Shown: in pieces, positions 1 through 6,760 of the stretch
Layout: every line of letters begins with the position of its first letter
Numbering within the stretch: the stretch's first letter is position 1
NCBI GenBank assembly: GCA_025054795.1
Contig: JANWZU010000145.1
Span: 1-8,858, forward strand
Source of the DNA: Candidatus Caldarchaeum sp.
Lineage (GTDB): Archaea > Thermoproteota > Nitrososphaeria_A > Caldarchaeales > Caldarchaeaceae
Reading direction: 5' to 3'
DNA length: 8,858 nucleotides
Translations under genes and position numbers: made by a program
Notes under the pieces: generated by a model
Database searches by the model: none
Told to the model about the DNA's origin: nothing
The model's input: only the letters and a program-made list of their open reading frames with translations

Positions 1-1
1 C

Positions 2-136
2 GGGGTAGGCAGCAACAAGGGAGTGTACCCCGGGGGCAGAAACGTCAGCTCGATACATGGGGACGGCTCGGTTAGAAACGTGAGGGTTGAGGTGGACGGA
101 AGGCTTATAATCGAGGGTGAAAAACTCCGAATCTGA
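2..136 (+). CDS. C-terminal end of a gene cut by the window edge; possible M29 aminopeptidase / NicX-like metalloprotein
   Basis: The second frame is open from the first base triplet to a TGA at 134-136, giving 44 residues of a C-terminus and no start. The visible protein has a Gly-rich stretch (SNKGVYPGGRN), then IHGDG, then a beta-rich end VEVDGRLIIEGEKLRI. The order 'GG..N...IH.DG....V.VDG.lI..GkL' resembles the C-terminus of leucyl aminopeptidase T (M29) relatives, the group that includes 2,5-dihydroxypyridine 5,6-dioxygenase (NicX), where the His and Asp lie in the metal-binding region. That family reading is from memory of the pattern only. An amidohydrolase tail, which often ends in a similar 'VDGrlV.dG.l' strand, is the main alternative. 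It is followed by the promoter of the LLM gene, so it probably belongs to a separate transcript. Confidence 0.45.
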   Translation, partial: GVGSNKGVYPGGRNVSSIHGDGSVRNVRVEVDGRLIIEGEKLRI

Positions 137-156
137 ATTTCCCTACCTGTGAAATA

Positions 157-168
157 GATTAAAATAAC
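157..168 (+). promoter_or_regulatory. Probable archaeal TATA box for the LLM oxidoreductase gene
   Basis: The AT-rich GATTAAAATAAC lies about 30 bases before the ATG at 192, with no Shine-Dalgarno between them. This spacing is what is expected if transcription starts at or next to the start codon, a leaderless mRNA. The 55-base gap it lies in holds nothing else I recognise. Confidence 0.5.
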
Positions 169-191
169 ACATCATTAATCACGCCTGCGTC

Positions 192-1196
192 ATGATCGGA
201 TTAGGTTTAGGGTACGACGCCGACCTGACTGTGAGGGATATGGTTCCATGGGTGCAGGAGGCTGAGAGGCGAGGCTTCGAGATCGCCTTCTTCTCCGAGA
301 CAATAATGACTTTGAGAGACGCCGTTTCGGCCTTGACAGCCTTCTCCCTATCGACTCAGAGGATCAAGCTTGGATGCACGCAGATTGTTAGGCTCAGAAC
401 TCCGCTTGTTCTGGCGCAGACCTTCGCATCCCTCGATGAAGTTTCCGGAGGAAGGATCATGGTTTCGCTCGGAGCCTGTACGGAGAGCCACGCTAGGAAA
501 AACGGTTTGGAGCATCAAAACCCCGCCGAAACGCTGCGGGAATACATACAGGTGGTCAAAATGTTCCTGAAAGGAGGGGTTGTAAACTATTCGGGCAAGT
601 ATCTGAACGTCGTCAACAGCAACCTAAGTTTTAAACCTCCCCGCCCAGACCTACCGATCTACGTCGCTGCAACCAGCAAGACAGGGCTGCAGATTGCAGG
701 CGAGCTGGCTGACGGAGTGCTGTTGAACGCCACCACTTCAGCAGAATACTGCAGAAACGCACTGCGGATAGTGAGGGAGAGCGCCGAGAAGGCTGGCCGA
801 AACCCCAATGAGATAAAGGTGGCTGGCCTTGTTGTGTCAGCCGTATCAAGCGACAGAAAGGAGGCTCTGGACCAAGTAAGAAAAGAGGTAGCTAGCAAGT
901 TCGACCCCCTGCAGGTTGACTTCGCCGTTAGGCCGAGGATGCGTGTTGGCGAGCCCTACGTAAGCGAGGAAATAATACAGAAGATGCTCGACTCCCATAG
1001 ACAAGGAGGTTTTGAGAAGCTGATGCGAGACATACCAGAAGAGGTTTTGAGAGGGTTGACGGCCGTGGGTACGGCGGAGGAAGTTAGACAAAGAATAGAG
1101 GAATACAGGAAGGCAGGCGTCACCCTTCCCATCGTCAGGCCGGCGACACGGAAGGTCATGAAGTCGACGATCGATGCCGTGGCGCCTAAAGCCTAG
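192..1196 (+). CDS. LLM-class flavin- or F420-dependent oxidoreductase (luciferase-like, Mer-like fold)
   Basis: This 334-residue protein has the features of the bacterial luciferase-like TIM-barrel family: an N-terminal strand GLGLGYDADL, a helix with EAERRGF, IKLGCTQIVRLRTP at about 58-71, the family hallmark SLDEVSGGRIMVSLGA at 80-95, YSGKYLNV at 133-140, KPPRPDLPIYVAA at 148-160, GELADGVLLNA at 170-180 and a C-terminal TAEEVRQRIEEYRKAGV at 294-310. Length and motifs match the branch that includes 5,10-methylenetetrahydromethanopterin reductase (Mer) and many F420- or FMN-dependent enzymes of unknown substrate. I cannot tell reductase, dehydrogenase and monooxygenase activity apart from sequence. 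The start is the ATG at 192 because it is preceded by a TATA-like box at leaderless distance. Its stop lies one base from the stop of the convergent Mo-hydroxylase gene. In this neighbourhood it may act on an intermediate of the same acid-degradation route. A tetrahydromethanopterin role is less likely, since no C1 genes are nearby. Confidence 0.88.
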   Translation: MIGLGLGYDADLTVRDMVPWVQEAERRGFEIAFFSETIMTLRDAVSALTAFSLSTQRIKLGCTQIVRLRTPLVLAQTFASLDEVSGGRIMVSLGACTESHARKNGLEHQNPAETLREYIQVVKMFLKGGVVNYSGKYLNVVNSNLSFKPPRPDLPIYVAATSKTGLQIAGELADGVLLNATTSAEYCRNALRIVRESAEKAGRNPNEIKVAGLVVSAVSSDRKEALDQVRKEVASKFDPLQVDFAVRPRMRVGEPYVSEEIIQKMLDSHRQGGFEKLMRDIPEEVLRGLTAVGTAEEVRQRIEEYRKAGVTLPIVRPATRKVMKSTIDAVAPKA

Positions 1197-1197
1197 A

Positions 1198-3582
1198 CTA
1201 CTTTATTCTCACAGACCTGTAGATTGATTCAGGCGTTAAGAAGGCGTGGTTGACTGGCTGTCCCAGAGCATCTTCTACGGCGTTAGCCAGCGCTGATAAG
1301 GGTGCTCCTCCTCCTTCACCCACTCCTCGAGAACCGTATGCTGAGAACAGAGACGGTGTTATGAAAAGCTCGAACTTGACCTTGTCAGAACCAGGGACGT
1401 CGGCGGCTGTTGGGGCTAGGTAGTCCATGAACGTTGAAGTTAGCAGCTGGCCGCTGTCATCGTAAATCATCTTTTCATACATAGCGCCTGCATACTGGTG
1501 CAACCATGCGCCATGTATCTGGCCTTCCGCAATCAAGGGGTTGATAATGACTCCGGGGTCGTCTACGGCGACGTACTTCAAGATGTTAAGCGCTCCGGTT
1601 TCGGGGTCAACTTCAACCACCGCGATGTTGACGGAGACAGGATAGGTTAGGGAGTAGTTTCCACGGCCGTTTGGTTCGGGTTCTGCGTAGTTTGGTTTGT
1701 AAACTGTTTCAACCCTGAGACCCGGCTCCATGCCTTCCGGTAGATGGCCGACGTCTCTCCAAGCTTTCCATGCGACCTCGCCTAAAGTCATGTGTCTGTC
1801 GGTGCCTTTGACGTAAACGCCCCCATCTCTTATCTCTAGGTCGGCTTTGTTTACTTCAAGGAAGTGGGCCGCAATTTTTAGGATTTTATCCTTGAGCTTG
1901 TCGACGGCCTGCTTGACTGCGCCCAAGCTCATAACGCTGAACCTGCTTGCGTAGGTTCCCGAGTAGCTTGTATGTGGATGGGTTAGTGTGTCAAATCTAG
2001 GAAGCACGGTGACGTTTTCAGGGTTTACTCCGAACTCGTCGGCTATTATTTGAGCTATGGTGGTTTCGTGTCCTTGACCTTGAGGCACGGACCCGGTGGC
2101 GGCTAGTATCCCTCCTCGGTCGTTAATCTCAATAAGGGCGGCCTCCGTGTCGCCTGATATTCCTGCGTGGGGGTTCACTAGCCTGAAAATGCTCATGTTA
2201 GCCGGGTTGGCGTCCATTCCTATTCCGATGCCGATTCCAACATATCTTCCTTGCTGCCGTAGCTGTTTCTGAACCCTCCTCCATTCCTCATAATCTATGA
2301 GAGACTTGGCTTTGTTGAGCATACCGACATAATTTCCGCCGTCGTGTACTGCTCCGGTCGGGGTGGTGTAGGGCATTTGCTCGGGCCTTATGACGTTCAT
2401 AAGCCTAATTTCCAACGGATCCACGCCAATCTTCCGTGCCGCTTGGTTGACAAGCCTCTCAACCGTCCATGCCTGCTGCATCTTTCCATACGACCTGTTG
2501 GGGCTTATGGGCGCCTTGTTGGTGAGCACGCAGAACACCTCAGTTTGATATCCTTTAACGTCGTAGACGGTCGCAGCTACACGTGTGTTCATGTTTAGGA
2601 TTCCGAGAGGCTCCCGCCTCATGTAAGCACCCTCGTCGGCTATCAGCTTCTGCCGGAAACCTAGAATCCTTCCGTTGCTCTTCAACGCAAGCTCAGCGTA
2701 GCTGATAACCTCGTTCCCAGCAACTCCCGAGGCTAGATGCTCCCTTCTCTCCTCTATCCATTTCACTGGCCTGCCCGTCTTTTTGGCGGCATATGCAATA
2801 AGGGCAAGGTAAGGATATGTGTTTGTCTTGTTTCCGAACCCTCCGCCAATGTCGGGAACGACGAACCTTATCCTGTCAGGGGTCGTTCCCAAGGCACGGC
2901 CCACAAAGGTTCCGCAGAAGCCGGGCCTCTGGTTGTTGCTCCAAATCGTAAACGTGTCCGTGTGCTTGTCGTAGGTTGCAACAACTCCCGACGTCTCCAG
3001 CGGCGCGGAAGTAAACCTGTGGAAGTGGAAACGGTCTCTCACCACCAAGTCAGCAGCTGCGAATGCTTCGTCTACATCGCCGAACTTGAAAAGCCGGTGC
3101 CAAGCGACGTTTGTACCCATCTCTTTATGGATTAGGGTTGTCCTATCATCTAACGCCTTCTCAGGATCCACAAGGGGCTTCAACGGATCATAATCCACTT
3201 CCACCATCTCGGCTGCATCCTTTGCCCCGCCCATGCTTTCGGAAACAACCAAGGCGACAGGCTCGCCTTGAAACCTCGCCTTTCCCGAAGCTACTATGTA
3301 GTCTTTTATCTTATCGGCCGGGTGGCCCAGCCAGCTGTTTTCTCCAAGCGGATGAGTTTCCTCAACTATCTCTTCCCATGTGAAAACTCTCGCACCCATG
3401 CGCTCTGCTCGGGATGTGTCTATCGAAGATACGACGGCATGGGCGTAGGGACTTCGGACTATTGAAGCGTAAACCATGTTGGGTAAACTGATGTCGTCTA
3501 TAAAGAGGCCCTTACCCTTTATGAACCTCAGGTCCTCTTTCCTCTTCAGAGGATAGCCTATCCATCTTCTCTGCGTGCTCAT
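1198..3582 (-). CDS. Xanthine dehydrogenase-family molybdopterin-binding (large) subunit, CoxL/CutA-like
   Basis: The 794-residue protein is a full-length catalytic subunit of the molybdenum hydroxylase family, which hydroxylates aromatic heterocycles, aldehydes or CO using water. In order: an N-terminal 'a/b hammerhead' domain (about 15-135, with KEDLRFIKGKGLFIDDI), then the cofactor domain with Gln218 in NNQRPG, GGGFGNK at 246-252, the substrate loop PNRSYGK at 361-367, GQGHETT at 502-508, and SRGVGEGGGAP at 751-761. Glu756 of GVGE matches the invariant catalytic Glu. The substrate loop keeps the Arg (R363) but is neither AYRCSFR (form I CO dehydrogenase) nor AYRGAGR (form II), so CO oxidation is not supported. 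No 2Fe-2S or FAD subunit gene lies in the window, so these partners must be elsewhere if it works as the usual heterotrimer. It follows the CoA-transferase genes by 45 bases but has its own TATA-like box. The ATG at 3582 directly precedes the conserved N-terminus. Confidence 0.92.
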   Translation of the reverse strand: MSTQRRWIGYPLKRKEDLRFIKGKGLFIDDISLPNMVYASIVRSPYAHAVVSSIDTSRAERMGARVFTWEEIVEETHPLGENSWLGHPADKIKDYIVASGKARFQGEPVALVVSESMGGAKDAAEMVEVDYDPLKPLVDPEKALDDRTTLIHKEMGTNVAWHRLFKFGDVDEAFAAADLVVRDRFHFHRFTSAPLETSGVVATYDKHTDTFTIWSNNQRPGFCGTFVGRALGTTPDRIRFVVPDIGGGFGNKTNTYPYLALIAYAAKKTGRPVKWIEERREHLASGVAGNEVISYAELALKSNGRILGFRQKLIADEGAYMRREPLGILNMNTRVAATVYDVKGYQTEVFCVLTNKAPISPNRSYGKMQQAWTVERLVNQAARKIGVDPLEIRLMNVIRPEQMPYTTPTGAVHDGGNYVGMLNKAKSLIDYEEWRRVQKQLRQQGRYVGIGIGIGMDANPANMSIFRLVNPHAGISGDTEAALIEINDRGGILAATGSVPQGQGHETTIAQIIADEFGVNPENVTVLPRFDTLTHPHTSYSGTYASRFSVMSLGAVKQAVDKLKDKILKIAAHFLEVNKADLEIRDGGVYVKGTDRHMTLGEVAWKAWRDVGHLPEGMEPGLRVETVYKPNYAEPEPNGRGNYSLTYPVSVNIAVVEVDPETGALNILKYVAVDDPGVIINPLIAEGQIHGAWLHQYAGAMYEKMIYDDSGQLLTSTFMDYLAPTAADVPGSDKVKFELFITPSLFSAYGSRGVGEGGGAPLSALANAVEDALGQPVNHAFLTPESIYRSVRIK

Positions 3583-3603
3583 GGCTTGTCTCGAGAACGG
3601 GGC

Positions 3604-3612
3604 GATATAAAG
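3604..3612 (-). promoter_or_regulatory. Probable TATA box of the molybdenum hydroxylase gene
   Basis: On the minus strand the sequence CTTTATATC is centred 26 bases before the ATG at 3582, close to the archaeal TATA consensus. There is no Shine-Dalgarno in front of the ATG. This suggests a leaderless start from a promoter in the 45-base gap, so the gene may be transcribed separately from the CoA-transferase genes as well as by read-through. Confidence 0.6.
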
Positions 3613-3627
3613 TTGCCTAGCTCAGAA

Positions 3628-4401
3628 CTACTTCAGCATCAGCCTGTCCGGGTCTATCTGTCTGAGCAGCATCAACTCCTCTTCGGTTGGAGGCTCGATT
3701 GTCTCGACGTCTTTTGAGATAACCGGTCTAAAATCCATGTTCGAAAGAACCGTCTCTATGTTCAACCCTCGCAGCACAGCATCCACCTTCATGGTTTTAG
3801 TCTCGTCGTCAAAGCTCATCACAGCCATGTCCGTCACCACTTTAAACGGCTTTCCAAAGATTAGTCCGGCTTGTTCCCTAGACCTGTTTCCCGAAAGGTA
3901 GCCGGGGCTTGTGATGAAGTCTACCTTCTTTACAAACCTCCTTCGCTCGTGGAGGGTAGAGATGATTATGTTTGAGCATGTCGAGGCGATGTCGTTTGCG
4001 CCGCCGCTTCCGGGAAGCCTTACCTTAGGGCTGCTGTACTCGCCAATGACGGATGTGTTGACGTTTCCATACATGTCTACCTGAGCCCCTCCTATGATGG
4101 CGAAGTCGATGTAGCCCCGCTGCTGGTAGAAGAAGACATCGCATATGGGCGGCAAAACTAATGCTCTTCGTGCTGCTCGGACCTCGTTGGTTGAGAGAGG
4201 AAGGTAGCTTGGTTTTATCTGAGGCGCTATTATACCTCCTTCAAAAACGATCACTATGTTTGGAGCGTGCAGCCTTTGAGCAAGAGCAGCCGCCAACATC
4301 GGAATTCCCACACCGACGAACAGCGTTTTTCTATCCTCTATCGCTCTCGCCGTCAACACGGCCAAAAGCTCGGAGCGGCTGTACTGATTACTCGATGACA
4401 T
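3628..4401 (-). CDS. CoA-transferase subunit B, glutaconate CoA-transferase (GctB)/IpdB family
   Basis: This 257-residue protein is the beta partner of a two-subunit CoA-transferase. Diagnostic parts are VGVGIPMLAAALAQRLHAPN (29-48), FEGG with Glu54, the strand IDFAIIGGAQVDMYGNVN, the CoA-loop LPGSGGANDIAS, and a long C-terminal part with FVTSPGYL-type and KPFKVVTDMAV-type strands. Glu54 falls exactly at the number of the catalytic Glu54 of Acidaminococcus GctB, which forms the glutamyl-CoA thioester; this favours true transferase activity over the hydrolase activity of IpdAB. The frame is open upstream to 4473, but I chose the ATG at 4399-4401. It has AGGAGGT nine bases before it, it gives the family's usual length, and it overlaps the end of the alpha gene by 14 bases, as expected for coupled subunits. 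The acid substrate is unknown. Confidence 0.88.
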   Translation of the reverse strand: MSSSNQYSRSELLAVLTARAIEDRKTLFVGVGIPMLAAALAQRLHAPNIVIVFEGGIIAPQIKPSYLPLSTNEVRAARRALVLPPICDVFFYQQRGYIDFAIIGGAQVDMYGNVNTSVIGEYSSPKVRLPGSGGANDIASTCSNIIISTLHERRRFVKKVDFITSPGYLSGNRSREQAGLIFGKPFKVVTDMAVMSFDDETKTMKVDAVLRGLNIETVLSNMDFRPVISKDVETIEPPTEEELMLLRQIDPDRLMLK

Positions 4402-5341
4402 CCCTGAACGACCTCCTGTTTTTGAAGAGTTTCTCCAAACCTGTTTTTTCAAGGAATTGTGTGAAGCTGTCAACCCCTGTTATGTATTCTTGAATGTATT
4501 CACGGGCGCCTTCAACACCCTTCTCCTCTACTTTTTTCTGATAAAGGTTCATGTGAGAAAAGTCTGTGTCGTAAAGGTTCCAGCATTCCGACGGATAGGC
4601 TCCGAACGGTTGTTCAACAACTGCGTCGACGCAGAAGTAGGGTATTAAAGTCCTGTCTCCAGAATGGCGTGTGAACTCCTCGTTCACAACCTCCTCGGCT
4701 GTGGCTATCACACGGCCGGCCGCCAAAGCCATCTCCCTGTCCATGTGTACGTAGCCGTCTATCTGTATGTTTCCGTAAACGTCCACCCTTGAGCCGTGTA
4801 TGACTGCTACGTCGGGGTAGAGGGCTGGAACCATCAGCATTTTGACTCCCGAGTACGGGCATTCGACGTGCTTCAAGCCGTTATTTTTCTCGATGTCCGA
4901 ACCCAGCATAGAAAACGTTGGGATTGAAGGTATTCCCATGGCTGCGGCAGTAAGCCTTAGACCGATTCCGAGATGGCTCCATTCCTCGAACTCGGCCAGC
5001 CTGTTTTCAACGTAGTGGCGTAGAACCTTCGACATTCCCCAGGCGTAGCCGGGTGCACACCAGCTCGCAACTAGTTTTTTGAGACAGCCAGAGGCGAGGA
5101 GAAGGTCCACCTCGTATCCAGCTAAGTTCCGTACTAGAGTGAGGTTTTTGAAGCCCTGTCTCAAAACCTCATGAACAGCGGCCATAGGTGTTCTAGAGTA
5201 CAGGCATCCCCCCAAAGCAACGACGGCGCCGTCGAACACGAAACGAGAAACCGCCTCCTTTAACGTCATGACCTTAGGCCGTAGGCTTTTGTCCTTTTCC
5301 TCAATTTTTCTGCGGTTAAGTTTCACATCGACGAGAGTCAT
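4388..5341 (-). CDS. CoA-transferase subunit A, glutaconate CoA-transferase (GctA)/IpdA family
   Basis: The alpha subunit of a heteromeric CoA-transferase, 317 residues from the chosen start. It has the family opening VMTLKEAVSRFVFDGAVVALGG (25-45 or so), TPMAAVHEVLRQG, EEWSHLGIGLRLTAAAMGIPSIPT, the strong signature VPALYPDVAVIHGSRVDVYGN (about 172-191), then VDAVVEQPFGAYPSECWNLYD. GctA of Acidaminococcus is of similar length. The frame runs up to a TTG at 5401, but that would place the probable TATA box of the divergent gene inside this coding sequence and add 20 residues not seen in the family, so I take the ATG at 5339-5341. An ATG at 5269 would start directly at MTLKEAV and cannot be excluded. 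With subunit B it would transfer CoA from acetyl-CoA or succinyl-CoA to a dicarboxylic acid. A ring-opening hydrolase like IpdAB is the alternative. Confidence 0.87.
   Translation of the reverse strand: MTLVDVKLNRRKIEEKDKSLRPKVMTLKEAVSRFVFDGAVVALGGCLYSRTPMAAVHEVLRQGFKNLTLVRNLAGYEVDLLLASGCLKKLVASWCAPGYAWGMSKVLRHYVENRLAEFEEWSHLGIGLRLTAAAMGIPSIPTFSMLGSDIEKNNGLKHVECPYSGVKMLMVPALYPDVAVIHGSRVDVYGNIQIDGYVHMDREMALAAGRVIATAEEVVNEEFTRHSGDRTLIPYFCVDAVVEQPFGAYPSECWNLYDTDFSHMNLYQKKVEEKGVEGAREYIQEYITGVDSFTQFLEKTGLEKLFKNRRSFRDVIE
4411..4417 (-). promoter_or_regulatory. Strong ribosome binding site that fixes the start of CoA-transferase subunit B
   Basis: The minus strand reads AGGAGGT, then nine bases, then the ATG at 4401. 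The site lies inside the end of the alpha coding sequence. It is the only clear Shine-Dalgarno I found before a gene here, and it argues against the longer upstream start at 4473. Confidence 0.8.
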
Positions 5342-5361
5342 GCCGTCTGCGTAAAAATCCC

Positions 5362-5371
5362 AGTTAAAATT
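5362..5371 (-). promoter_or_regulatory. Possible TATA box for the CoA-transferase genes
   Basis: Minus-strand AATTTTAACT is centred about 25 bases before the ATG at 5341, fitting a leaderless start. The neighbouring ATATATAAAA (5381-5390) could instead serve this direction and would give a leader of roughly 18 bases. Confidence 0.4.
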
Positions 5372-5380
5372 CTTTACTAC

Positions 5381-5390
5381 TTTTATATAT
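5381..5390 (+). promoter_or_regulatory. Probable TATA box for the UbiD-family gene
   Basis: TTTTATATAT is centred about 29 bases before the ATG at 5415, with no Shine-Dalgarno in between, so a leaderless transcript is likely. It sits in the 73-base region (5342-5414) between the divergent CoA-transferase and decarboxylase genes, which probably holds both promoters and any shared operator. Confidence 0.6.
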
Positions 5391-5414
5391 CGGGCAAACA
5401 ATCAAGCCAACACA

Positions 5415-6758
5415 ATGTTCAGGGACATGAGAGAATACTTAGCAGCTCTGGAGAAAAAGAACGACCTCAAGATTATTGATAAGCAGGTGCGGACTGAGTT
5501 TGAGATAGCTGCGTACATACGCAAAAGCTCCGACATGAACGGCCCTGCGTTTCTCTTCAGGAACATAAAAGACCATGAGGGTTGGAGGCTTGCAGCTGGT
5601 CTTTACTGCACTATGTCTAAAATCACGACAGCTCTTGGATGCGAAGCAAAAGACATAGCTAAAAAATACAGGGAAGCCATTCTTAACCCTGTTGAGCCAC
5701 GAGTCGTCTCCAGCGCAGCCTTCAAGCATAAAGTTGTGAAAAACGAAGATGTGAACCTCTACAGCATACCCATCTGCAAACATTCCGAGAGAGACTCCGC
5801 CAAATACATAACTTCTGCGGTGGCTTTTGCGAAAGACCCTGAGACAGGGGTGATTCAGATGGGCATACATAGACACGAGTTGAAGGGTAGGAACACTCTT
5901 GGTCTTTGGGCACCGGGAGAGAAGAGAATAGGCCGTGCCTTCCTCAAGGCCGAGGATAGGGGAGAGCCGCTGGAGGTTGCTTTAGTCATAGGCAACGACC
6001 CTGCTGTTGACTTGGCTTCTCAAGCCAAAGTTCACCACACTTTCAGCAAGATCAACGTTGCTGGTGGGCTGAAAGAAAAGGCTGTGGAGCTAGCTAAATG
6101 TGAAACAATTGATGTTGAAGTCCCAGCAGATGCCGAGGTTGTGCTGGAGTGTGAGGCAGTACCCGGATACCGTGAGAAAGAAGGGCCCTTCGGCGAGTTA
6201 ACCGGCACTTACAGCGGTGGAAAGGAAGCGCCCATCCTCAAAGTTAAAGCTGTCTGCATGAGGGAAAACCCGATATTCACCACTTTCCTGACAGGCATGC
6301 CGAAAACCGACAACCACTATATGGCCCTGCCTGCGATGATGGAGGTGGTTCACCGATACGCTTCGACGGCATGCCCCGAGGTTAAGGCGGTAAACCTCAC
6401 GGGCAACGGATACTACACGGTTCTTGTTAGCATAAGGAAAAGGATGGAGGGCGAGCCGTACAACGTAATGGCTGCGGTCTTAGGAAGCATCTACCAGACT
6501 AAATACTGCTACGTTTTCGACGATGATATCGACGTCTTCAACCCCGACGACGTCGAGTGGGCTTTCCAGACACGGTTCCAGCCTTCAGAAGACCTTCACG
6601 TCTTCCCGTTTATGGTCGGAGCACCCTTAGACCCCTCAGCACCGCTGGACAGACACACCTCCAAACTGGGGCTGGACTGTACCATACCGTTGTCAGAGAG
6701 AGCTACAGGAAAGTACGTTAGAGTGGTTGTTCCCGGTGTCGAGAAAGTGACTTGGTGA
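5415..6758 (+). CDS. UbiD-family prenylated-FMN-dependent (de)carboxylase
   Basis: The 447-residue protein is a complete UbiD-family enzyme, which reversibly decarboxylates aromatic, heteroaromatic or alpha,beta-unsaturated acids using prenylated FMN. The opening MREYLAALEKKNDLKII is typical. Candidate active-site residues are Arg153 in QMGIHRHELKGRN and the EGPFGE motif with Glu256 and Glu261, which match the Arg173, Glu277 and Glu282 triad of fungal Fdc1. FDDDIDVFNPDDVEWAFQTRFQP (368-390) and TSKLGLDCTIP (415-425) are further family hallmarks. It is shorter than E. coli UbiD (about 500 residues), as in many archaeal and catabolic paralogues. Divergence from a GctAB-like CoA-transferase suggests a catabolic role rather than ubiquinone synthesis. 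The UbiX-type flavin prenyltransferase needed for the cofactor is not in the window. The start codon is ATG 5415, with a TATA-like box about 29 bases upstream. The stop is 2 bases from the stop of the convergent PrpF gene. Confidence 0.93.
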   Translation: MFRDMREYLAALEKKNDLKIIDKQVRTEFEIAAYIRKSSDMNGPAFLFRNIKDHEGWRLAAGLYCTMSKITTALGCEAKDIAKKYREAILNPVEPRVVSSAAFKHKVVKNEDVNLYSIPICKHSERDSAKYITSAVAFAKDPETGVIQMGIHRHELKGRNTLGLWAPGEKRIGRAFLKAEDRGEPLEVALVIGNDPAVDLASQAKVHHTFSKINVAGGLKEKAVELAKCETIDVEVPADAEVVLECEAVPGYREKEGPFGELTGTYSGGKEAPILKVKAVCMRENPIFTTFLTGMPKTDNHYMALPAMMEVVHRYASTACPEVKAVNLTGNGYYTVLVSIRKRMEGEPYNVMAAVLGSIYQTKYCYVFDDDIDVFNPDDVEWAFQTRFQPSEDLHVFPFMVGAPLDPSAPLDRHTSKLGLDCTIPLSERATGKYVRVVVPGVEKVTW

Positions 6759-6760
6759 GG

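Noticed and set aside
2737..3135. A 132-codon + strand open frame
   Set aside because: It is antisense to the conserved core of the molybdenum hydroxylase subunit and shows no domain features.
1198..3582. Aerobic carbon monoxide dehydrogenase (CoxL)
   Set aside because: The form I loop AYRCSFR is absent, as is the form II AYRGAGR, and no coxM/coxS genes are adjacent; only the superfamily is supported.
5342..5401. TTG start at 5401 for CoA-transferase subunit A
   Set aside because: It would put the probable TATA box of the divergent UbiD gene inside the coding sequence and adds 20 residues not typical of the family; an ATG at 5341 with its own TATA-like box fits better.
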